The notes: a model not told the origin generated them from the letters alone. A DNA stretch of 64,000 bases from Pseudomonadota bacterium (GCA_023393475.1 JAEWLC010000053.1:62001-126000), one strand, 5' to 3'. Counted from the stretch's first letter, positions 52,580-61,988 are shown. Numbers and translations: made by a program.

Positions 52580-52756
52580 CCGGGTTGAACTCCTGAACGG
52601 AAGGATTTGAGTGATCAGGTTTTACCGCCGGTAATCTTAAGGGCGGGTTGTCGTGCTTGGTTAATTAGTGGTGTTTGGGGCGCGAATGTGGCTGGAAACC
52701 GGGCTTTTCCGTGGTGTTGCGGCGATGACACGCCATGCAACGCCACGGAAAGATGG

Positions 52757-54061
52757 TTACCCGCGCAGCGGCGACCAGCTCGGATCGGACGCAAAGGACT
52801 CCGTGCCGAGGCTCTGCTCGTTGCGACCCCAGATGTCGACCGACCACAGGCCCGGACCGGCATCGCCGCCCGGCTCGCGGAAGAAGCCGATGACCCGGCT
52901 GTTGGGCGCCCAGGTCGGGCCTTCCTGCACCTGCCCCGACGACGACAGGATGCGCTCGCCCGATCCGTCCGGCTTCATGATGCCGATATTGAACTGCCCG
53001 CCCGACTGGCGGGTATAGGCGATCAGCGAGCCGTCCGGCGACCAGACCGGGGTCGAATAGCTTCCCTCGCCATAGGAGATGCGCTGCGCGCCGCCGCCGC
53101 CTGCACCCATGACGTAGAGCTGCGGACTGCCGCCGCGGTCGCTCTCGAACACAATGCGCGAGCCATCCGGCGAGTAGCAGGGCGAGGTATCGATCGCCTG
53201 CCCCTCGGTCAGCTGCTGGTAGCCGCCGCCGGTGCCGGCCGAGTAGATATTGGTCGCGCCGCCATTCGAAACCGAGAACACCACGCTTGCCCCATCGGGC
53301 GCAAAGCGCGGCGCGAACGACATCGGCGCATTGTCGATCAGCTTCTTCGATGCCCCCCCGAGGCCCGAGAGATAGACCTGCGGACTGCCGTCCTCGTAGG
53401 AGGTATAGACGACGCTATTGCCGTTCGGCGACAGCCGCGGGCTGAGTGTCAGCGCCTTGCCCGAGCTCAGGTACTGCACGTTGGCGCCGTCCTGGTCCAT
53501 GATGGCGAGGCGCTTCACGCGGTTGGCCTTGGGGCCGGATTCCGCGACATAGAGGATGCGGGTGTCGAAGTAGCCCGTACCGCCGGACAGCGACGCATAG
53601 ATCGCGTCCGAGACGATGTGGGCGATGCGGCGATAGTTCTGCGCATCGGTCTTGTAGGATTTGCCCACCACCTGCGCCGAGGCCTGGGTATCCCAGACAC
53701 GCACCTGCGACGATACCTCGGCGCCGCGCTCCACCGAGCCCATCACCAGCGCATCGACCGTTGCCCCGCGCCAGGTCGCGAAATCGGGCTCGTTCTGCAC
53801 GTCTCCGACGCGGACCGGCAGCGAAGCCGGGTCCATCGGCACGAACAGGCCGGACCGGCGCAGGTTGTTGCGGACGATCTCGGCGATCTCGGCGCCGAAG
53901 GCGGGATCGGACGATGCGAAATCGGGGATGGCGATCGGCAGCGGCGTGAAGTTGCCGCCGGTGACGACGATCTCGACCAGTGCCTGCGAAGGCGTGGCAA
54001 GCGCAAAGGCACCACCGGCGAGGCCGAGTTTCAGCGCGTTGCGCCGGGTGATCAGGGGCAT
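52757..54061 (-). CDS. tolB: Tol-Pal protein TolB
   Basis: TolB is the periplasmic beta-propeller that links Pal, TolA and Lpp. The 434-residue protein has an N-terminal domain (VVTGGNFTPLPIAIPDF) and six WD-like propeller blades with repeated SPDG-type turns (YSPDGSRIVFESDRGGSPQL, TPVWSPDGSLIAYTRQSGG). ATG 54061 has GGAG upstream. Its signal peptide (LITRRNALKLGLAGGAFALA) has a twin-Arg motif, so export may be by Tat rather than Sec, unlike E. coli TolB. It lies 35 bp after tolA. Confidence 0.93.
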   Translation of the reverse strand: MPLITRRNALKLGLAGGAFALATPSQALVEIVVTGGNFTPLPIAIPDFASSDPAFGAEIAEIVRNNLRRSGLFVPMDPASLPVRVGDVQNEPDFATWRGATVDALVMGSVERGAEVSSQVRVWDTQASAQVVGKSYKTDAQNYRRIAHIVSDAIYASLSGGTGYFDTRILYVAESGPKANRVKRLAIMDQDGANVQYLSSGKALTLSPRLSPNGNSVVYTSYEDGSPQVYLSGLGGASKKLIDNAPMSFAPRFAPDGASVVFSVSNGGATNIYSAGTGGGYQQLTEGQAIDTSPCYSPDGSRIVFESDRGGSPQLYVMGAGGGGAQRISYGEGSYSTPVWSPDGSLIAYTRQSGGQFNIGIMKPDGSGERILSSSGQVQEGPTWAPNSRVIGFFREPGGDAGPGLWSVDIWGRNEQSLGTESFASDPSWSPLRG

Positions 54062-54096
54062 GTTACGTCTCCATTCAATCCTGTTGCCGCGTCGCA

Positions 54097-55179
54097 TCAG
54101 TAATCGCGCGCCGCGAATTGGGCCCTAACGTCCTGGCCGGCTGCCATCATGTAGGGGCCGCACCGCATCACTGCACGCGACACCGCGCGCGCATAGGCTT
54201 CTTCGATCTGTGTCGCCGGCGACGAACGCATCTGCGGGGCGCCGGCCACGCTGCCATCGGCTCCGATGGTGAAGGTGAACTCGGCGCGCGCGTCGGCATC
54301 CTCGGCGCCCGCCGGCGGGCTGATGCACGAGCGGATCTGCGCCACCAGCGCGCCGATCTCGGTCTGGCTCAGTGTCGCCGCTCGGCCCGTTTCCTTGCCG
54401 AGCGTGGGCTCTCCGCCCTGCCCGGTGGTCGCGCCGCGCGAGTCCTCGTTGTTGATGATGTTGGCGACCTCGTCGGCCAGCTTCTTGGCTTCCTCTGCCT
54501 TGGCCTGCTCGATGCGCTTCTGTTCCTCGGCCGCCTTCTTCTTCTTTTCCTCGTCGGCCTTCTTCTTGGCGTCGGCCGCGGCCTTCTCCTCGGCCTGCTT
54601 CTGCTTCTGCGCTTCCTGCTGCTTCTTGAACTCGGCGCGCTTCTGCTCGAGCGAAGCTGTATGGGTGCGCGGCTTCGGCGCCGCCTCGGCCGGGTCGGGC
54701 GTTTCGACCGGAGTCGCCACGGGCGTCGGCTCCGGCGCCGGCTTGGGCTCGGGCGCGGGTTCCGGCTCAGGCTGCGGTTCGACGACAGGACGCGCCGCCG
54801 GCTCGGGCGGCGTTTCCACCGGCTCGGGCTCGGGGGCCGGCTCCGGCGCCGCTTCGGGCGCTGGCGCGGTATTTTCGGTCGGGGCCGGCGTGACCTTCTC
54901 GTTGTCGGCCGGCGTCGGCTGGTCTTCCTGCGTATTGCCGGTCGGCTGGGCGATCTCGGCCGGCACTTCCGACTGGGTCACCGACGGCGTTTCGGTCTCG
55001 ACGATCTCGCTGTCGAGCGAGCCCATCCGGATATTGGTGAACTCCGTGATCGGAACGAGGTCCACGGCGATCGACTCGACGGGCGTTGCATCGATTGGCC
55101 GGCCCATGCCGATGCCCACGATCGCGAGGGCGATCAGTGCGACATGTGCAGTGGCGGAAACCGTGAACCCCGTGCGCAT
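54097..55179 (-). CDS. tolA: Tol-Pal protein TolA
   Basis: TolA joins the inner-membrane TolQR motor to TolB/Pal. The 360-residue protein has an N-terminal transmembrane helix (8-25), then a long Pro/Glu linker (PEPAPEPEPVETPPEP-type) at about 75-165. A Lys/Ala/Glu-rich helical domain lies at about 175-235, and the C-terminal domain (ALVAQIRSCISPPAGAEDAD onward) is the TolA/TonB type. The domain order is typical. It follows tolR closely. Confidence 0.9.
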   Translation of the reverse strand: MRTGFTVSATAHVALIALAIVGIGMGRPIDATPVESIAVDLVPITEFTNIRMGSLDSEIVETETPSVTQSEVPAEIAQPTGNTQEDQPTPADNEKVTPAPTENTAPAPEAAPEPAPEPEPVETPPEPAARPVVEPQPEPEPAPEPKPAPEPTPVATPVETPDPAEAAPKPRTHTASLEQKRAEFKKQQEAQKQKQAEEKAAADAKKKADEEKKKKAAEEQKRIEQAKAEEAKKLADEVANIINNEDSRGATTGQGGEPTLGKETGRAATLSQTEIGALVAQIRSCISPPAGAEDADARAEFTFTIGADGSVAGAPQMRSSPATQIEEAYARAVSRAVMRCGPYMMAAGQDVRAQFAARDY

Positions 55180-55183
55180 CAGC

Positions 55184-55651
55184 TCACTGGTCCTGCAGCG
55201 CCTGTTCGGTAATCAGCCCGATCTTGGAATAGCCGGCGCCCGAAAGCGCCCCCATGACCTGCATCACCGAGCCATAGTTGGCGGCGAGATCGCCGCGCAC
55301 ATAGATGCGATCCTCGGTGCCGTTCACGGCCTGCGCCGCGACCTGGGTCACGAGATCACCGAGTGCGACCGGCGTGTCGCCGAGGAAGATGGCGCCTTCA
55401 TTGGTCACCGAGACGGTGATCGGCTTCTGCTCGGTGTTGAGTTGCTTGGCCTGTGTCTGCGGCAGCTCGATCGGCACACCTACCGTCATCAGCGGCGCCG
55501 CGACCATGAAGATGATCAAGAGCACCAGCATCACGTCGACCATCGGCGTGACGTTGATCTCGCTCATCGGCTTGTTGGCACTGCCGCCGCGACGCCGTCC
55601 ACGCCGCCGGCCACCGCCGCCGCCGCCGCCGCTCGAAACTGCCATTGCCAT
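55184..55651 (-). CDS. tolR: Tol-Pal protein TolR
   Basis: TolR is the ExbD-like stator component. The 155-residue protein has a Gly/Arg-rich N-terminus, one transmembrane helix with the proton-path Asp (INVTPMVDVMLVLLIIFMVA) and a periplasmic domain. Its ATG overlaps the tolQ stop as TGATG, so the two are translationally coupled, as is usual for the motor pair. Confidence 0.94.
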   Translation of the reverse strand: MAMAVSSGGGGGGGRRRGRRRGGSANKPMSEINVTPMVDVMLVLLIIFMVAAPLMTVGVPIELPQTQAKQLNTEQKPITVSVTNEGAIFLGDTPVALGDLVTQVAAQAVNGTEDRIYVRGDLAANYGSVMQVMGALSGAGYSKIGLITEQALQDQ

Positions 55652-56364
55652 CAGCGGGCACCCCGGGCTTCGAGCTGGCGGCTGAGGATGGTCGAGAACT
55701 CGTCGGCAAAGCCTTCGAGCCGGCCGATCAGCTTGTTCGCGTCACCGCTGAGCTTGTTGTAGGCGATAACCGCCGGAATAGCGGCGAGCAGGCCCAGCGC
55801 CGTGGCGAACAGCGCTTCGGCAATCGGGCCGGCAACCACGGACAGGTTGGTGCTCGAAGCGGCCGAAATGGCCGTGAATGCGTTCATGATCCCCCATACC
55901 GTGCCAAAGAGGCCAATGAAGGGCGAGGCCGAGCCGACTGTGGCGAGAAAGCCGAGGCGCTTTTCAAGGCTCTCGCTCTCGCGGGCGATGGCGACATCCA
56001 GCACCTTGTCGAGGCGGCCCTGCATGCCGATGAACGAGGAGGCGTTCTGCTCGTGGCTGCGCTTCCATTCCTTCATCGCGGCGACGAACACCGCGCCGAG
56101 GCCCGGCGTCGGGCGCTCGCTCATCTGCTGGTAGAGTTCCTCCAGCGACTGGCCCGACCAGAACACCCGCTCGAAGCGGTTCATCTCGTTCTTCACGCGG
56201 CCGTAGAGCATCGTCTTGTCGACGATGATGGCCCAGCACCAGACCGAGGCTGCGAGCAGCCCGATCATCACGGTCTTCACGACGAGGTCGGCCTGCCAGA
56301 ACAGCGCCCAGATCGATAGGTCGGCATGCGGAGCTACCGTGCCAACAGCATCCATGGCTTCCAT
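55651..56364 (-). CDS. tolQ: Tol-Pal protein TolQ
   Basis: TolQ is the MotA/ExbB-like proton channel subunit of the Tol motor. The 237-residue protein has three transmembrane helices (about 26-47, and two in FIGLFGTVWGIMNAF and LFATALGLLAAIPAVIAYN), with the conserved TVGSASPFIGLFGTVWGIM segment. ATG 56364 follows AAGGA and heads the tolQRAB cluster. The 187-bp gap before it has a palindrome CCGGAATTCCGG (56452-56463) and paired AAATTT strings, which may be promoter elements. Confidence 0.94.
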   Translation of the reverse strand: MEAMDAVGTVAPHADLSIWALFWQADLVVKTVMIGLLAASVWCWAIIVDKTMLYGRVKNEMNRFERVFWSGQSLEELYQQMSERPTPGLGAVFVAAMKEWKRSHEQNASSFIGMQGRLDKVLDVAIARESESLEKRLGFLATVGSASPFIGLFGTVWGIMNAFTAISAASSTNLSVVAGPIAEALFATALGLLAAIPAVIAYNKLSGDANKLIGRLEGFADEFSTILSRQLEARGAR

Positions 56365-56647
56365 GTATGGGTCCTTCTCAGTCCGGCCACTACGACCGAA
56401 TCCTGATGTCGGGTCGATGCGGTCCAAATTTGTCAAATTTAAGAGAAAAGCCCGGAATTCCGGACCTTTGGCAGCGCAGGGCTGCCCTGCCTTACTTATG
56501 GTCAAGAAGGAGTTAACAAAGCGATTCCGTACCAGGGCATGATCGCGTCAGATGAGCGCACGGCAACCATGCTGGCCAATCATCGTTTTGTTATGCCCGC
56601 AGTATGGGGCTCGCTGGCGGGCGATCGAACCCTGGAGGAGTCTCCTC

Positions 56648-57085
56648 ATGCGATACCTGACCACTACACTGCTCGCTGCCACGGCAGCGCTGGCGTTCTC
56701 GATTGCGCCGGCATTCGCCGAGACGGTGAACTTTACCGCCGATCTCACCGGTGCCTCGGAGGTGCCCGCCACCGACAGCGCGGGAACCGGAAAGGTCGAG
56801 GCAACCCTCGACACCGAGACCAAGGTCTTTACCTGGACCATCAACTACGAAGGCCTGAGCGGCGAACCCACCGCGGCGCACTTCCACGGTCCGGCGGCCG
56901 AAGGCGCCAATGCCGGCCCGGTCGTGCCGATCCCTGATCCGCTGGCCAGCCCGATCAACGGCAATGCCACGCTTACCGACGAGCAGGTCACCCAGCTGCA
57001 GGGCGGCCAGTGGTACTTCAACGTCCACACTGAGAAGTTCCCTGACGGCGAGATCCGCGGCCAGGTGAAGCCGGCGGCCATGTAG
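56648..57085 (+). CDS. Secreted CHRD-domain protein
   Basis: The 145-residue precursor has a signal peptide (1-22, APAFAE) and a single CHRD domain (FTADLTGASEVPATDSAGTG, then AAHFHGPAAEGANAGPVV and WYFNVHTEKFPDGEIRGQV). The His-x-His and Phe-Asn-Val-His pattern is typical. Bacterial CHRD proteins are extracytoplasmic with no proven function. The Shine-Dalgarno GGAGGAG lies within a GAGGAG/CTCCTC inverted repeat just before the ATG. It faces the opposite way between tolQ and ybgC. Confidence 0.82.
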   Translation: MRYLTTTLLAATAALAFSIAPAFAETVNFTADLTGASEVPATDSAGTGKVEATLDTETKVFTWTINYEGLSGEPTAAHFHGPAAEGANAGPVVPIPDPLASPINGNATLTDEQVTQLQGGQWYFNVHTEKFPDGEIRGQVKPAAM

Positions 57086-57102
57086 CCACCGCGACAACGA
57101 CA

Positions 57103-57127
57103 AAAGGCCGCCGTCCTGGCGGCCTTT
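57103..57127. terminator. Bidirectional terminator between CHRD gene and ybgC
   Basis: AAAGGCCGCC (57103-57112) pairs with GGCGGCCTTT (57118-57127) around GTCCT, with A or T tails on both sides. It is shared by convergent genes. Confidence 0.8.
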
Positions 57128-57128
57128 C

Positions 57129-57518
57129 CTATTTCAGCAGCGCCATCAGCTCGCGCGGCATGCGGGCGACGCCGCCACTGGTCCTGATCGCCACCACCTG
57201 CACTTCGGCGCGAGTGATTTCCACCCCGTCCCGGGTGATCGACTGCACGAGGTTGAGCCGCGCAGCCGTCATCGACGCGACCTCGGTCGTCACCTCCAGC
57301 AGGTCGTCGATATGCGCGGCCGCCTTGAAGTCGATATTCATCGAACGCACCGCAAAGGCGATGCCATCCTTCACCAGCTCGGAATGATGCACGCCGCGCT
57401 CGCGCAGGAACTCGGTCCGCGCCCGCTCGAAGAAGTGCAGGTAGGCCGCGTGATAGACGTTCCCCGAAAAATCGGTGTCCTCGTAATAGACCCGGGCGGT
57501 GAAGTGGCTCTGTGTCAT
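57129..57518 (-). CDS. ybgC: YbgC-type acyl-CoA thioesterase
   Basis: The 129-residue hotdog-fold protein has the 4-hydroxybenzoyl-CoA thioesterase-like active site YYEDTDFSGNVYHAAYLHF, with the catalytic Asp, and the family C-terminus. In E. coli, YbgC works with phospholipid synthesis proteins next to tol-pal. ATG 57518 overlaps the NUDIX gene stop by 4 bp (ATGA). Confidence 0.9.
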   Translation of the reverse strand: MTQSHFTARVYYEDTDFSGNVYHAAYLHFFERARTEFLRERGVHHSELVKDGIAFAVRSMNIDFKAAAHIDDLLEVTTEVASMTAARLNLVQSITRDGVEITRAEVQVVAIRTSGGVARMPRELMALLK

Positions 57519-58036
57519 CGGTCGCGATCGTCGAGAATGTGCACCAGCGCATCCGGCAGCGCCCCCTCCAACCGGTCGCGTAGCGGATAGGGGACGAAGT
57601 TGTGCGCCGCCAGTTCCTCCGGGGTCGCCCGCACCCAGCGATACTCCATCTCCACCGTTCCCTCGTAGGCGCGGTGGCAGATGCCGCTGTCGCGGTACGG
57701 CAGCACGTCGGTGGTCAGTATCGGATAATAATGCCCGATCTCGTGAAAGCGCGTGCCGCTGTCGGTGAAGAAGGTCTCGAGCAGGTAGGCCATCGGGCCA
57801 AGCCCGACAGTGACGCCGAACTCCTCCTCCATCTCGCGCACCACCGTTTCGGCGCTCGCCTCCCCCTGCTCCATCCGTCCGCCCGGCAGGAAAGTGGTCG
57901 TGTCTCCGGCGATGTTCTGGATCAGCACCCGGTCGTTCTTCAGCGCAATCCCCGCAGCCCGCATCTGGAAGCGATCTGCTCCATCGTCGAAGCAGACCAT
58001 CCTGTCGTGGCGCAGCACCGGGCGGCGTTCCACCAT
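57515..58036 (-). CDS. NUDIX hydrolase
   Basis: The 173-residue protein has an intact NUDIX box (GRMEQGEASAETVVREMEEE, then FGV), so it hydrolyses a nucleoside diphosphate linked to another group. The substrate is unknown. The ATG at 58036 overlaps the ruvB stop (TGATG), and its own stop overlaps the ybgC start, so it is placed as a coupled member of the ruv-ybgC operon. Most relatives of this block lack a NUDIX gene here. A GTG 3 bases earlier is an alternative start. Confidence 0.87.
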   Translation of the reverse strand: MVERRPVLRHDRMVCFDDGADRFQMRAAGIALKNDRVLIQNIAGDTTTFLPGGRMEQGEASAETVVREMEEEFGVTVGLGPMAYLLETFFTDSGTRFHEIGHYYPILTTDVLPYRDSGICHRAYEGTVEMEYRWVRATPEELAAHNFVPYPLRDRLEGALPDALVHILDDRDR

Positions 58037-59076
58037 CACTCAGCCTCTGGCTCTTCGAACAGGCTGCCCTGCATGCCGACAAAACCCTGCGGCACGGCGA
58101 AGCCGAGATGCTGGAAAGCCAGCGCCGTCAGCATGCGGCCGCGCGGCGTGCGCTGGATGAAGCCCTGCTGGATCAGGTAGGGCTCGACGATCTCCTCGAG
58201 CGCATCGCGCGGTTCCGAAAGCGCCGCGGCGATGGTTTCGATGCCCACCGGCCCGCCATTGTAGAACTCGGCGATCACCTTGAGATAGCGCCGGTCGAGC
58301 TGGTCGAGCCCACGCGCATCGACATCGAGCCGCAGCAGCGCCTTGTCGGCGATCGACCGTGTGATCTCCTTGGCGCCGTCGACCAGTGCGAAGTCGGTGA
58401 CCCGGCGCAGCAATCGTCCCGCGATACGCGGCGTGCCGCGCGACCGGCGCGCCACTTCCATCGCCCCATCGGGCGCCATCGGCGTGCCGAGCAGGCGCGC
58501 CCCGCGTTCGACGATCTTCACCAGTTCCTCGGGCGTGTAGAAGTTGAGCCGGATCGGGATGCCGAAGCGGTCGCGCAGCGGCGTCGTCAGCAGCCCGGCG
58601 CGCGTCGTCGCCCCGATCAGCGTGAACTTGGCGAGATCGATCCGCACCGAACGGGCCGCCGGCCCTTCGCCGATGATCAGGTCGAGCTGGTAGTCCTCCA
58701 TCGCCGGATAGAGCACTTCCTCGATCGCCGGGTTGAGTCGGTGGATCTCGTCGATGAACAGCACGTCGCGCTCTTCGAGATTGGTGAGCAACGCCGCGAG
58801 GTCGCCCGCCTTGGCGATCACCGGACCTGAGGTGGCGCGGAACCCGACCCCGAGCTCACGCGCGACGATCTGGGCCAGCGTCGTCTTGCCGAGCCCCGGT
58901 GGCCCGACGAACAGCACATGGTCGAGCGCCGTGCCGCGGTGCTTGGCCGCCTTGATGAACACCTCGAGATTGGCCCGCGCCTCGGCCTGCCCGATGAACT
59001 CGGAAAAGCCCGATGGCCGCAGCGACACATCCAGCGGATCGTCGCGCCCTGCAGTCGCGGAGGTGAGCTCAGCCAT
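58036..59076 (-). CDS. ruvB: Holliday junction helicase subunit RuvB
   Basis: RuvB is the AAA+ motor that drives branch migration with RuvA. The 346-residue protein has Walker A VGPPGLGKTTLAQ, Walker B DVLFIDEIHRL, sensor GATTRAGLLTTPLRDRFGI and the C-terminal winged helix (YLIQQGFIQRTPRGRMLT). The length is standard. It overlaps the ruvA end by 8 bp. Confidence 0.97.
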   Translation of the reverse strand: MAELTSATAGRDDPLDVSLRPSGFSEFIGQAEARANLEVFIKAAKHRGTALDHVLFVGPPGLGKTTLAQIVARELGVGFRATSGPVIAKAGDLAALLTNLEERDVLFIDEIHRLNPAIEEVLYPAMEDYQLDLIIGEGPAARSVRIDLAKFTLIGATTRAGLLTTPLRDRFGIPIRLNFYTPEELVKIVERGARLLGTPMAPDGAMEVARRSRGTPRIAGRLLRRVTDFALVDGAKEITRSIADKALLRLDVDARGLDQLDRRYLKVIAEFYNGGPVGIETIAAALSEPRDALEEIVEPYLIQQGFIQRTPRGRMLTALAFQHLGFAVPQGFVGMQGSLFEEPEAE

Positions 59077-59689
59077 TGCTCAACTCCCGCAGTCCGAGCC
59101 GGATCAGCTTGTCCGTCGCGACATCCTCGCCTTCCTTGCCGACCACCCGGGCGATCGCTGCGGAGGCCTGGGCGCTCGAATAGCCGAGGTTGACCAGCGC
59201 CGACACCGCATCGGCGACATTGCCCGACGCAACGCCCTCGCCCAGTGCCGCCTGGAGGCCAAGTGTACCGGCATCGACGCTCCCGCCGACCGGCGCCTTG
59301 CCCTTGAGCTCGGTGACGACGCGCACCGCCAGCTTGGGCCCCACGCCATTGGCACGGCCCACCATCGCCTTGTCCTGCAGCGCGATGGCGCTCGAAAGCT
59401 CGGACGGCGTGATGGCCGAAAGGATCGACAGCGCCACGCGCGCGCCCACTCCCTGCACCGTCATCAGCACGTTGAACCAGGCCTTCTCGGCTTCGGTGAA
59501 GAAGCCGTAGAGCCGGATCATGTCCTCGCGCACGATGGTCTCGATATGCACCACCGCGGCATGCCCCACCTGCGGCAGCGCGGCGATGGTCTTGGTCGAG
59601 CAGTGCACCTCGTAGACCACGCCGTTCACATCGACATGGACGAAATCGTCGCCGAACCCGTCGATCAGCCCCTTGAGCTTGCCGATCAT
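59069..59689 (-). CDS. ruvA: Holliday junction-binding protein RuvA
   Basis: RuvA binds four-way junctions and loads RuvB. The 206-residue protein begins MIGKLKGLIDGFGDDFVHVD (OB domain), has the tandem HhH motif (NVLMTVQGVGARVALSILSA and DKAMVGRANGVGPKLAVRVV) and a C-terminal RuvB-binding helix domain. Its start overlaps the ruvC stop as ATGA. Confidence 0.96.
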   Translation of the reverse strand: MIGKLKGLIDGFGDDFVHVDVNGVVYEVHCSTKTIAALPQVGHAAVVHIETIVREDMIRLYGFFTEAEKAWFNVLMTVQGVGARVALSILSAITPSELSSAIALQDKAMVGRANGVGPKLAVRVVTELKGKAPVGGSVDAGTLGLQAALGEGVASGNVADAVSALVNLGYSSAQASAAIARVVGKEGEDVATDKLIRLGLRELSNG

Positions 59690-60189
59690 GCGATGGCCCT
59701 GATCTGGCGGATGGTGCGGTGATGCGCGTGGCAGATCGCGATGGCCAGCGCATCCGCCGCGTCGGCGCCCTTGAAGCTCGCCGTCGGCAGGAGGATCTTG
59801 ATCATCATCTGGATCTGGCCCTTCTCGGCATGCCCCGCCCCCACCACGGATTTCTTGATGAGGTTGGCGGCATATTCCCCGACCGGCAGCCCGCGCAGCG
59901 CCGGCGTCATCAGCACCACGCCCCGCGCCTGGCCCAGTTGCAGCGCCGAGCGCGCCCCGGCCGACACGAACGTCTCCTCTACCGCCGCCTCGTCGGGCGC
60001 GAACTCGTCGAGCACCGCCGAGATGCCGCGATGCAGTTCCACCAGCCGGTCGGCCAGCAGCCCGTCGGTCGGCGGCGTGATGGTGCCGCAGGCCACGTAG
60101 CCCAGCCGGTTGCCGGTGCTTTCGATGACCCCCCAGCCGCAGCGCCTGAGCCCGGGATCGATGCCGATGATTCGCACGGTTTCTGCCAT
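59686..60189 (-). CDS. ruvC: Holliday junction resolvase RuvC
   Basis: RuvC cuts Holliday junctions. The 167-residue nuclease has the first catalytic Asp in RIIGIDPGLRRCGWG (D11), the second acidic residue in AVEETFVSAG and the late DAADALAIAICHAHH. ATG 60189 gives the family length. An upstream in-frame stretch has no homology. Confidence 0.96.
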   Translation of the reverse strand: MAETVRIIGIDPGLRRCGWGVIESTGNRLGYVACGTITPPTDGLLADRLVELHRGISAVLDEFAPDEAAVEETFVSAGARSALQLGQARGVVLMTPALRGLPVGEYAANLIKKSVVGAGHAEKGQIQMMIKILLPTASFKGADAADALAIAICHAHHRTIRQIRAIA

Positions 60190-60343
60190 GGCCCATGGAT
60201 ATGTGAGAGCACCGACCCTACCAAGCGGATTGTGAACGAAACAGAAACGATGCACCGCAATAGGTGGCATCTACCAGCCGGAATTAATCCGCGTTCAAGC
60301 ATTGCCCCCTAAGTCGTACTTATTCGCTCCGGGGACGCAGGGA

Positions 60344-61120
60344 ATGAACGACGTGCAGTTGCCGAGATCGGAGTGGGCCATCGTCTGGCGCCGCACGATC
60401 CTCATCCTCTTGGCTGCTACCATCATATCCTGGATCGTTTCCTGGATCGTCACGTCGTCCGTGAACCAGTCCATGGACGCGATCGGCACCATCCTCGCGC
60501 TGATCATGCCCACGGCGCTCGGGGGTCCTATCCTGCTCTTCCTGCAGATCCGGTCGGCCCAGTTGCGGGTCGCCAACCGCCGGCTCGAGGCACTGGCCTC
60601 CACCGACTGGCTGACCGATTGCCTCAACCGCCGCGCCTTCACCTCGCTGGTCGCCACCAGCCTCGGCAAGTCGGGCGGCAACGGCACGCTGCTGGTGATC
60701 GACGCCGACCACTTCAAGACCGTCAACGACCGCTTCGGCCATGAGCGCGGGGACGAAGTGCTGCAGATGATCGCGGCCGCCATCCGTGACGGGGTCCGGG
60801 ACCACGATTTCGTCGGCCGCCTCGGCGGCGAGGAATTCGCTGTCTTCCTCGATGGCGCCGGCTTTGAGGCTGCTGGCCGCGCTGCCGAGCGCATCCGCGC
60901 CTCGGTGAATGCCCTGTTCGTGACCTCCGACGGCGTGACGCAACGCCTCTCCATCAGCATCGGCGGAGCCGTCTGTGCCGGCGATAGCAGCTTTGCCGAA
61001 CTGTTCCGCGTCGCCGACCGCCGCCTCTATGCGGCCAAGCACGCCGGACGCAACCGCGTGGAGCTCGGCGGGAGCATCGACGACGACGCTGTTGACGCCA
61101 TGCTGGCCGCCATCGGCTGA
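60344..61120 (+). CDS. Membrane diguanylate cyclase (GGDEF)
   Basis: The 258-residue protein has two N-terminal transmembrane helices (about 15-70) and a GGDEF domain with active site RLGGEEF. An RxxD inhibitory site (RDHD) lies five residues before it. It should make cyclic di-GMP with product inhibition. ATG 60344 follows GCAGGGA. It is divergent from ruvC and followed by a paralogue of the same plan. Confidence 0.87.
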   Translation: MNDVQLPRSEWAIVWRRTILILLAATIISWIVSWIVTSSVNQSMDAIGTILALIMPTALGGPILLFLQIRSAQLRVANRRLEALASTDWLTDCLNRRAFTSLVATSLGKSGGNGTLLVIDADHFKTVNDRFGHERGDEVLQMIAAAIRDGVRDHDFVGRLGGEEFAVFLDGAGFEAAGRAAERIRASVNALFVTSDGVTQRLSISIGGAVCAGDSSFAELFRVADRRLYAAKHAGRNRVELGGSIDDDAVDAMLAAIG

Positions 61121-61214
61121 CCGTTGCATAAAATCCGAGCTAACCGCTTGAGCTGATCTAAACCTCAACGGCCTAGCGTCCGCCGCTCATCTTGAGACCG
61201 GCGGAGTATACGCC

Positions 61215-61988
61215 TTGGACTTCTCTCCCACCGGCTGGGGTCGCGTGATCCTGTGGACGGCGCTCGGTACGATCGCCTGCATAGCCGTCGCCTTGTTCGT
61301 CGACTCCTTCAATTTCCCGAGCCTCGACCCCGACCAGCTGGCGCGCGCGATCGCGACGGACATCATCGTGCCGACGCTGCTCGCCGTCCCGATCATCTTC
61401 TTCCTCTTGAGCAAGCTGCGCGAGCTTGCCATAGCGCATGAGCAGCTGCGCCATCTCGCCGCCACCGACCAGCTGACTAACCTGCTTAATCGCGGCGCCT
61501 TCACCCGCGAGGTCGAGGAAAGGCTGGCCGACGCCCGATTTGCCTCCGGCGGCGCCCGCGGTTCGCTGCTCGTCATCGACGCCGACAACTTCAAGCACAT
61601 CAACGATACCTACGGGCACGACCATGGCGACGCGGCCCTGCAGACCATCGCCCGCGCGATCCGCGGCGTGCTGCGTTCGGCCGATCGCGTCGGGCGCATC
61701 GGCGGCGAGGAATTCGCCGTGTTCCTGCCCGGCACGAGCCTAGTGGTCGCCCAGACCGTGGCCGAGCGGCTTCGCCTCGCCGTGCACGAGGCCGAGTTCC
61801 TCCCCCAGGGCCGCCGGCATCAGCTGACCGTCAGCGTCGGCGGCGCCGCCTACGATCGCTACCTGCCCTTCGCTGAGCTCTTCCGCCTCGCCGACCAGCA
61901 GCTCTATGCGGCAAAGCAAAATGGACGCAACTGCGTCGCAGTCACGTCCATCGCACACTATGAGACCCTGCCGGCCGCCGCTGCCTGA
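61215..61988 (+). CDS. Membrane diguanylate cyclase (GGDEF), paralogue
   Basis: This 257-residue protein has the same layout as its upstream neighbour: two transmembrane helices, a short linker and a GGDEF domain with GRIGGEEF. It also keeps RxxD (RSAD) five residues earlier. TTG 61215 is the start, behind GGAG, since no ATG precedes the family N-terminus. The 94-bp gap shows no gene. The pair looks like a tandem duplication that has diverged. Confidence 0.85.
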   Translation: MDFSPTGWGRVILWTALGTIACIAVALFVDSFNFPSLDPDQLARAIATDIIVPTLLAVPIIFFLLSKLRELAIAHEQLRHLAATDQLTNLLNRGAFTREVEERLADARFASGGARGSLLVIDADNFKHINDTYGHDHGDAALQTIARAIRGVLRSADRVGRIGGEEFAVFLPGTSLVVAQTVAERLRLAVHEAEFLPQGRRHQLTVSVGGAAYDRYLPFAELFRLADQQLYAAKQNGRNCVAVTSIAHYETLPAAAA

